DNA from: Nostoc sp. TH1S01
GTDB taxonomy: Bacteria; Cyanobacteriota; Cyanobacteriia; Cyanobacteriales; Nostocaceae
Reading direction: 5' to 3'
Length of the DNA: 38,370 bases
NCBI GenBank assembly: GCA_018993265.1
Contig: JAGKSW010000088.1
Span: 1 to 38,370, forward strand
In this document: positions 34,021-38,370 of the stretch, piece by piece
How the letters are laid out: each line of letters starts with the position of its first letter
How positions within the stretch are numbered: position 1 is the first letter of the stretch
Made by a program: the position numbers and the translations under genes
Notes under the pieces: model-generated
Database searches by the model: none
What the model was told of the DNA's origin: nothing
What the model saw: the letters and a program-made list of their open reading frames with translations, nothing else

Positions 34021-34587
34021 ATGGAAAAAACAGAAAAGCAAAAAATGTTAGCTGGCGAGTTATATCTAGCAGAAGATCCAGAATTAGTTGCTGAAAGTCA
34101 GCGTACTAACCGTCTTTTGCAAAAATATAACAGCACCATTGCTGAACAACAAGAACAAAGACAAAAAATACTACAAGAATTATTCGGCAAGGTAGGAGAA
34201 AAAACTATTATTGTGCCACCATTTCACTGTGACTACGGCAGTAATATTTATGCTGGACATAAATTATATATGAACTACGGCTGCGTAATCTTAGACTGCA
34301 ATATAGTTGAAATTGGTAACAACGTTTTGTGTGCGCCTTACGTGCAGATTTACGCGGCTTATCATCCCGTAGAACCCGAAATTCGTCTGACGGGTAGAGA
34401 ATTAGCGGCACCAGTTAAAATCGGTAACAATGTTTGGATAGGTGGGAATGCAGTTATTTGTCCAGGGGTCACAATTGGCGATAACACAACAATTGGTGCT
34501 GGTAGTGTGGTAGTGAAAGATATACCTGCAAACGTCGTTGCGGCTGGAAACCCCTGTCGAATTATTCGCTATTTATCAGATAATTGA
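34021..34587 (+). CDS. Maltose/galactoside O-acetyltransferase family (NodL/LacA-like)
   Basis: 188 residues. The N-terminal Mac domain reads MLAGELYLAEDPELVAE, followed by left-handed beta-helix hexapeptide repeats. Active-site and acetyl-CoA features are FHCDYGSNIYAGHKLYMN, APYVQIYAAYHPV (with the catalytic His) and IGNNVWIGGNAVICPGVTIG near the C-terminus. It transfers acetyl groups from acetyl-CoA to a sugar; the substrate could be a free sugar or an exopolysaccharide unit. The ATG at 34021 has no clear Shine-Dalgarno, and the upstream 178 bases shared with the patatin gene are extremely AT-rich. It converges with ccbP. Confidence 0.95.
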   Translation: MEKTEKQKMLAGELYLAEDPELVAESQRTNRLLQKYNSTIAEQQEQRQKILQELFGKVGEKTIIVPPFHCDYGSNIYAGHKLYMNYGCVILDCNIVEIGNNVLCAPYVQIYAAYHPVEPEIRLTGRELAAPVKIGNNVWIGGNAVICPGVTIGDNTTIGAGSVVVKDIPANVVAAGNPCRIIRYLSDN

Positions 34588-34606
34588 GGAACTAAATGGC
34601 CATATT

Positions 34607-34987
34607 CTAGAATTTGTAACCTCTAGCAAGCCAATAGTGCCAATCTGCGATCGCTTGTTCAGTGTCACCATCTGCATCAATAGGTTTGATATCTGATAAT
34701 TTTGCCGAATAGACATCATCATCCTTACCATTGATGTCAGCTACTTCCACATACATATCTTTTAAGCATTCATCATCAGGGGCCATTCCTAGCACCTCGA
34801 CAGTTTTCTCCTCTATTGTCGAGGTTTTGCGAGATTTTTTCGCCCACTTAGCCATAAACGGACAATTCAAGGCTTCTTCTAAGTAATAGTACCAACCCAT
34901 TGCCCGATCTTCTTTATCTTCCGCATCAGCAATAATTTCTGTGGCGATGCGATTTTCTCTGGTTTCGTCGCGTTCAACACTAGACAT
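34607..34987 (-). CDS. ccbP: Cyanobacterial calcium-binding protein CcbP
   Basis: 126 residues, very acidic, starting MSSVERDETRENRIATEI, with GWYYYLEEALNCPFMAKW, VEVLGMAPDDECLKDMYVEV and the C-terminal AIADWHYWLARGYKF. These match the CcbP family first described in Anabaena PCC 7120, which binds Ca2+ on a negatively charged surface and limits heterocyst differentiation. In Anabaena it is removed when nitrogen steps down, through HetR proteolysis and NtcA repression (family knowledge). In the upstream DNA, GTA-N8-TAG at 35025-35038 is a one-base-off NtcA-like site. I am confident in the family. Confidence 0.9.
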   Translation of the reverse strand: MSSVERDETRENRIATEIIADAEDKEDRAMGWYYYLEEALNCPFMAKWAKKSRKTSTIEEKTVEVLGMAPDDECLKDMYVEVADINGKDDDVYSAKLSDIKPIDADGDTEQAIADWHYWLARGYKF

Positions 34988-35640
34988 AAGAATAAAGAAC
35001 TTGCGTATATTGCACCTTGATATGGTATATCGCTTTAGCTATGGACTGTCAATTTTTTTGCCGTTGTCTTACCCAAGCAATAAATAAGTGATACCCAATG
35101 GCTCTCAAAAAGAGTAATTTGAGATAGGAGTTGATAATAGGCAAGTTGTGAGATAAAAAGCAGAATATGATGTTTGAACGCAAATTAGTATAAGTATGAA
35201 GATTTTTCTCTTGTCCTCGCTTACTAGCAAATAACAGAGAACTTGTGTAGCTAAGGAAAGATGAGCAAAACTTCGTGCTAAGTAGAAATATAGGAACAAA
35301 TCAAACTATGTAAATAAAAATAACCTATATTTAAATCCTCTTAACTTTTAGCGTCTTTCTCTGTGCTTTCAGGCTTGTCTTAACAAGAAATAATCGCATC
35401 GAATGACTTATATCATCAGCAACATATATACCCTTCTGTAAACGATCAATTTGCCTTTCTGATTCTATCTAGAGGCAGGTATCTTGTGTGAAGATAGATG
35501 GCTAATTTTAAATGAGTTAATATGGTTAATTAGCTGGCATTGTCATAATTTTATCATTTTCCTCTATAAAATATGAAATCGGTGCTAGTCAGCTTTTTGT
35601 TGAGGTTAGTATTCATAACTTTCTCTACGGAATTAACATT
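34988..35640. other. Intergenic region between ccbP and a small gene
   Basis: About 650 bases. It holds the ccbP promoter region near 34990-35050 (candidate NtcA-like half match at 35025-35038). A minus-strand frame at 35105-35299 gives a hydrophobic Leu/Tyr-rich product with no recognisable motif and is not called. No mobile-element ends were recognised. Confidence 0.5.
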
Positions 35641-35862
35641 ATGACTAACAAATTATATTTAGTAGCGATCGCTGGACTTAACAAACACTCAAAACGGTAT
35701 GAATTAACCGTTTGTACTGCGGAAGTTGAACCAGGGAACGAAGATAAATTAGAGGAAAAAGTTAGTAACCTGGCATTAACTCTCTACCCATTAAACAAGT
35801 ATTCTCAACGCCAAATAGAAACACAACTTGTTGATCAAGCAACTATCTTAAGGTGCGTTTAG
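35641..35862 (+). CDS. Small hypothetical protein (73 aa)
   Basis: Begins with ATG, with the purine tract CGGAA about 10 bases upstream. The product starts MTNKLYLVAIAGLNKHSKRY, with charged residues and a plausible alpha/beta mix (ELTVCTAEVEPG, EDKLEEKVSNLALTL). It contains a HIP1-like GCGATCGC near its start. It stands alone between long non-coding stretches. The family is not recognised; coding potential looks good. Confidence 0.6.
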   Translation: MTNKLYLVAIAGLNKHSKRYELTVCTAEVEPGNEDKLEEKVSNLALTLYPLNKYSQRQIETQLVDQATILRCV

Positions 35863-36033
35863 TTTTATTTGCTATAGATACTGCTGAAAGGTGTAAAAAA
35901 ATTCATATTGGTAGCTTATGAAGTATCCGCGCCTAGAAATTTAAATTTAAAGTTGATCAACATACAGTATCTTGCTGAAGAGATTTATCTGAAATCATTC
36001 CTATATGAAGATATTTAAACGCTTCAAAACTTC

Positions 36034-36051
36034 TAAGAGGATGTCTGAAAA
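36034..36051 (+). repeat. 18-base dispersed repeat end (TAAGAGGATGTCTGAAAA)
   Basis: Identical to the reverse complement of 16053-16070. Confidence 0.6.
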
Positions 36052-36081
36052 CTTTTTGGTGTTGCATTTAAGAGTTGTAGA

Positions 36082-36140
36082 TCCCCCTAAATCCCCCTTT
36101 TTAAGGGGGACTTTAACTCTGGTTTCCCCCTTAAAAAGGG
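36082..36140. repeat. Palindromic CCCCCTTTTTAAGGGGG repeat cluster
   Basis: Two near-palindromic segments, CCCCCTTTTTAAGGGGG and CCCCCTTAAAAAGGG, in inverse relation. This is a widespread cyanobacterial intergenic repeat that also reads as coding for PPKSPFLRG when mis-annotated. Confidence 0.8.
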
Positions 36141-36386
36141 CAGGGCTGTTTCATTCGCTCAGATTAGGATTTTGTCAAGAGTATCAGCCAGAAATTGTAG
36201 TGAATTGGCAATCGAAAAATTACTGTTTCAAGCAGTAAATTTAAGTACGATCGCTCTGTTCTGATGCAGATAAAATTTTTGAACTATCTGATTTTTTTGG
36301 TTGATACGCTTGTAAATTAGAGCCTTTTAGGGAATGAAAAGTCCCTGCTTTTTAAGGAGGGCTAGAGGGGATCTGCTCATCTCAAT

Positions 36387-37184
36387 TTATTGTGGTGGAA
36401 CTTTCAGGTTTTCTGCGCCTTGAGTAACTTTAGCAGAATCAATGCGATCGCCCTGCTGAATTTTGTTCACCACATCAAAGCCTTGAGTAACATAGCCAAA
36501 TACAGCGTAGTTACCATCTAAAAAACCCAAATCAGCTAATGCAAAATAAAACTGTGAAGAAGCTGAATCTGGCATTTGCGATCGCGCCATTGCTACCGCA
36601 CCTTGTTTATGGGTTAATTCTGGTGGTTTAGTGACCCCAGCCATTTCAAATGTTTTACTGTAAATTGGTGCAGCTTCACCTTTGGGTTTAATTTCTAAAG
36701 GTATATAGCGTTCATTACCAGTTTTGGGGTCAATATAACCACCTGTACCCAATCTATCTACTGGAAATTTTGGGTCTTTGCCTTGAGGATCACCGCCTTG
36801 TACAACAAACGGTTGCGGTTCACGCACTACTCGATGGAATACTAACCCATCGTAAACACCTTTTTGGACTAAATCGATAAAGTTACCAGCAGTAATTGGC
36901 GCATTTGTACCATCTACTTCGATAGTGATGGGTGAACCTTTCACAGTCATCACTACAGTAGCTTTACCTTCAAGCCGTGGTAAATTGTTCATTCCTGGAA
37001 TACTCTCACTTGTTGTTGCAGATACAGACGTTGCTTCAGTAGTTGCTGCTGTAGTACTAGTTTGGGTAGCTGTCTCTGTCGGCGAGGAGGAGTTGGAGCT
37101 AACTTGCTGTGTAGAACATCCTCCCAACATTAAAGCAGCGACCATCAAAAACGTAACTAAAAATTTTGTAACTTTTAACCGCAT
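36387..37184 (-). CDS. Lipoprotein cyclophilin-type peptidyl-prolyl isomerase
   Basis: 265 residues. The N-terminus [20 protein letters not shown] ends in the lipobox LGGC, so it should be a lipid-anchored periplasmic or thylakoid-lumen protein. A Ser/Thr-rich linker (about 25-65) leads to a cyclophilin domain: [65 protein letters not shown], and a final [10 protein letters not shown]. The family catalyses cis-trans isomerisation of prolyl bonds; the Arg in FHRVV is the catalytic residue. It lies downstream of ycf4 on the same strand. Confidence 0.95.
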   Translation of the reverse strand: MRLKVTKFLVTFLMVAALMLGGCSTQQVSSNSSSPTETATQTSTTAATTEATSVSATTSESIPGMNNLPRLEGKATVVMTVKGSPITIEVDGTNAPITAGNFIDLVQKGVYDGLVFHRVVREPQPFVVQGGDPQGKDPKFPVDRLGTGGYIDPKTGNERYIPLEIKPKGEAAPIYSKTFEMAGVTKPPELTHKQGAVAMARSQMPDSASSQFYFALADLGFLDGNYAVFGYVTQGFDVVNKIQQGDRIDSAKVTQGAENLKVPPQ

Positions 37185-37270
37185 TTCTCAGGTACTGACT
37201 CAACCAGAGTATCTTATCCTCTCAAGCGAGTTAGGAACCAAGAATTTTTGAAGTGTGAAGTCTAAAATTT

Positions 37271-37303
37271 TCATACTTCACACTTCATACTTCATACTTC
37301 ACA
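37271..37303. repeat. Tandem TTCATAC/TTCACAC heptamer repeat overlapping the ycf4 stop
   Basis: Four to five tandem heptamers in the gap between ycf4 and the cyclophilin gene. The ycf4 stop codon (37299-37301) lies inside the repeat. Confidence 0.85.
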
Positions 37304-37892
37304 GTCCTTCCAAAGGGACTTGCAAAAACCGGGCTAATTCTGCACCTTTTGTTTCTATTTCTGTCAAAGACAGTGGTTGACCCACCCTAGTTAAAGGAAC
37401 ATCTCGCCGTCCCTTAATTCTGAGGTAAACTGCACGCTTAGGATTCAAACCTTCTTTAATTTCTAATCGCACAGATTGTACATCGCGGGTGCGAGCATCA
37501 ATTTCAATACGGCGATTTTTGCCAGGAAAACCCCAGCGAAAAATTTTGACAGTGCCAGTTTCGTGGTTAAATTCGTTGTAACCGCCGCCCACATCCCAGA
37601 GAATCATGAGCCACAGATACAAAGCTAAAAGTACACCAGCAGTGCCATACAAGCCCATAACTAACCCTTGGGGTACAAACACTAATTGAGTTGGATCGGT
37701 GACTAATAGCAAATTGACTTTCAAATAACTAGATATGCCAGCTAACAAAAAGCCTGTGGCTCCTAGAGTTACAACAGTTGCCCACCAGTAGTTACTCAAC
37801 CGACGAGAACCGAGAACTTTTTGATGTAAAACGCCAGAAGAAGCGCGATCGCCATTAGAATCGCCTTTGTTAATTGTTGTTGATACGGTCAT
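37299..37892 (-). CDS. ycf4: Photosystem I assembly protein Ycf4
   Basis: Thylakoid membrane factor that helps assemble photosystem I. From the ATG at 37892 it has 197 residues. The signature YWWATVVTLGATGFLLAGISSY is the first membrane span, LGVVLY-like YLWLMILWDVGGGYNEF follows the second span, and the C-terminal soluble part has ETGTVKIFRWGFPGKNRRI and VYLRIKGRRDVPLTRVG with a final FLQVPLEGL. The frame extends ten codons upstream to a TTG at 37922, but those codons are a GTCAAGG heptamer repeat, so the ATG is preferred. It is divergent from psbD, 456 bases away, a link between PSI and PSII genes also seen in other cyanobacteria. Confidence 0.96.
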   Translation of the reverse strand: MTVSTTINKGDSNGDRASSGVLHQKVLGSRRLSNYWWATVVTLGATGFLLAGISSYLKVNLLLVTDPTQLVFVPQGLVMGLYGTAGVLLALYLWLMILWDVGGGYNEFNHETGTVKIFRWGFPGKNRRIEIDARTRDVQSVRLEIKEGLNPKRAVYLRIKGRRDVPLTRVGQPLSLTEIETKGAELARFLQVPLEGL

Positions 37893-37910
37893 GGAACTAC
37901 TTTGTGAATG

Positions 37911-37935
37911 GTCAAGGGTCAAGGGTCAAGGGTGA
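37911..37935. repeat. Tandem GTCAAGG heptamer repeat
   Basis: Three to four tandem copies directly upstream of ycf4. Confidence 0.85.
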
Positions 37936-37984
37936 TTTTTCCCTTGCCATTAGTTATTCTCTCTTATTTCCACCGCTTCCTTGT

Positions 37985-38018
37985 CTCCCCACTCCCGACT
38001 CCCAACTCCCCACTCCCT
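37985..38018. repeat. Tandem ACTCCC(C/G/A) heptamer repeat
   Basis: Four tandem heptamers between ycf4 and psbD. Confidence 0.85.
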
Positions 38019-38332
38019 TTAACTAATTGTGATATTTCTGAGAAAAGTTGTGTCAGATTGTAAAAATTCTGATATTCATATTATTTAATAGGTTTGTGAT
38101 CAATACCAGATTTCCCTGCGTAGTTCAGGCAAAAACCCGAACTAATGTGATAAGTTAAGGATCATTAAGTTACCACAAGCTAGGTTACTAGCCAATGGTA
38201 CGTGTAATGGCATAACCCTGAGAAATGTCAACTTACTTAGAAGGCAAGCTCTCAGAAACTCAGCCGCCTCAAAGCAGCTGAGGTTGTCAAAAAAACGTTT
38301 ATTCCTCAAAAGCGTTGAAATTTTTAGTAAAA

Positions 38333-38338
38333 AGAGGA
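38333..38338 (+). promoter_or_regulatory. psbD ribosome binding site
   Basis: AGAGGA lies 10 bases before the psbD ATG and is complementary to the 16S rRNA 3' end. Confidence 0.6.
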
Positions 38339-38348
38339 TTTTAGTCCG

Positions 38349-38370
38349 ATGACCATCGCAGTTGGACGCG
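38349..38370 (+). CDS. psbD: Photosystem II D2 protein, 5' end only
   Basis: The last 22 bases encode MTIAVGR plus one base of the next codon. MTIAVGR is the invariant start of cyanobacterial D2 (followed by AP...GWFD in relatives). D2 is one of the two reaction-centre core subunits of photosystem II, binding P680, pheophytin and the QA plastoquinone. A ribosome binding site AGAGGA precedes it. psbC, which normally overlaps its end, would lie beyond the window. The short length limits certainty, but the position beside ycf4 supports the call. Confidence 0.9.

Larger units (their letters stand above)
35863..36386. other. Intergenic region with dispersed repeats
   Basis: About 520 bases. It contains the 18-base repeat end at 36034-36051 and a palindromic cluster at 36082-36140. 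A 77-codon frame at 36005-36238 is only translated repeat DNA (the DPPKSPFLRG type) and is not called. Confidence 0.65.
37893..38348. other. ycf4-psbD divergent intergenic region
   Basis: About 456 bases. Heptamer repeats at 37911-37935 (GTCAAGG type) and 37985-38018 (CTCCCAA type) sit on the ycf4 side. The psbD leader begins after about 38100; CTCAGC (38259-38264) and GCTGAG (38277-38282) can form a short stem in it. Confidence 0.6.

Noticed and set aside
35105-35299. 64-codon minus-strand frame upstream of the 73-residue gene
   Set aside because: Hydrophobic product with no conserved pattern and no ribosome binding site. A decayed mobile element cannot be excluded, but nothing supports it.
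36005-36238. 77-codon plus-strand frame
   Set aside because: Its middle is the translation of a common palindromic repeat (PPKSPFLRG), a known source of false gene calls.

Overview
The window looks like chromosomal DNA from a filamentous, probably heterocyst-forming cyanobacterium of the Nostoc/Anabaena type. The evidence is the start of psbD at the right edge, a Ycf4 photosystem I assembly gene, the global nitrogen regulator gene ntcA with a protein nearly identical to the Anabaena type, a CcbP-type calcium-binding protein, many GCGATCGC (HIP1) octamers, and many short tandem heptamer repeats between genes. No tRNA, rRNA, CRISPR array, intact insertion sequence or prophage was seen.

Layout. 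(1) 43-4837, minus strand: an accessory three-gene operon. It encodes a SERAC1-like alpha/beta hydrolase, an unrecognised beta-rich protein of about 194 residues that has no ATG start, and a 1107-residue pentapeptide-repeat/multi-GAF/histidine-kinase protein. The second and third genes overlap by ATGA. This is the best candidate for an undescribed system. (2) 5386-7059, plus: tpiA and folP. (3) 7180-11782, minus: an SPFH/stomatin protein, a secreted DUF1400 hydrolase with a 19-bp perfect inverted repeat inside its signal-peptide coding region, and a Wza-type polysaccharide export protein. (4) 12100-12849, plus: two small membrane proteins of unknown function. (5) 12925-15770, minus: an ABC ATPase, hisB and fabI. 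(6) 16608-20022: ntcA, a DUF3084 coiled-coil membrane protein, a YqgF-like nuclease and (minus) a DUF3146 protein. (7) 20332-24892: a Uma2 endonuclease-fold gene, typA (minus), a broken Ser/Thr kinase fragment and prs (minus). (8) 25747-29618, plus: a membrane Ser/Thr kinase, bioD and an M20 amidohydrolase carrying an in-frame heptamer-repeat insertion. (9) 29679-34987, accessory: a HicB-like antitoxin with a VapC toxin, a pentapeptide-repeat membrane protein cut by an in-frame TGA, a second Uma2 gene, a patatin with a phage-like inserted module (minus), an O-acetyltransferase, and ccbP (minus). (10) 35641-38370: a small hypothetical gene, a lipoprotein cyclophilin (minus), ycf4 (minus), and the first seven codons of psbD (plus).

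Core metabolic and regulatory genes alternate with accessory islands. The heptamer repeats are not only intergenic: they enter or touch the ends of several coding regions (the amidohydrolase, the YqgF-like gene, ycf4, and the upstream extension of hisB). They appear to be an active source of sequence change here. Two genes show single in-frame stop codons in otherwise readable sequence (kinase fragment, TAG; pentapeptide protein, TGA). All family assignments come from reading motifs by eye; no search was run.
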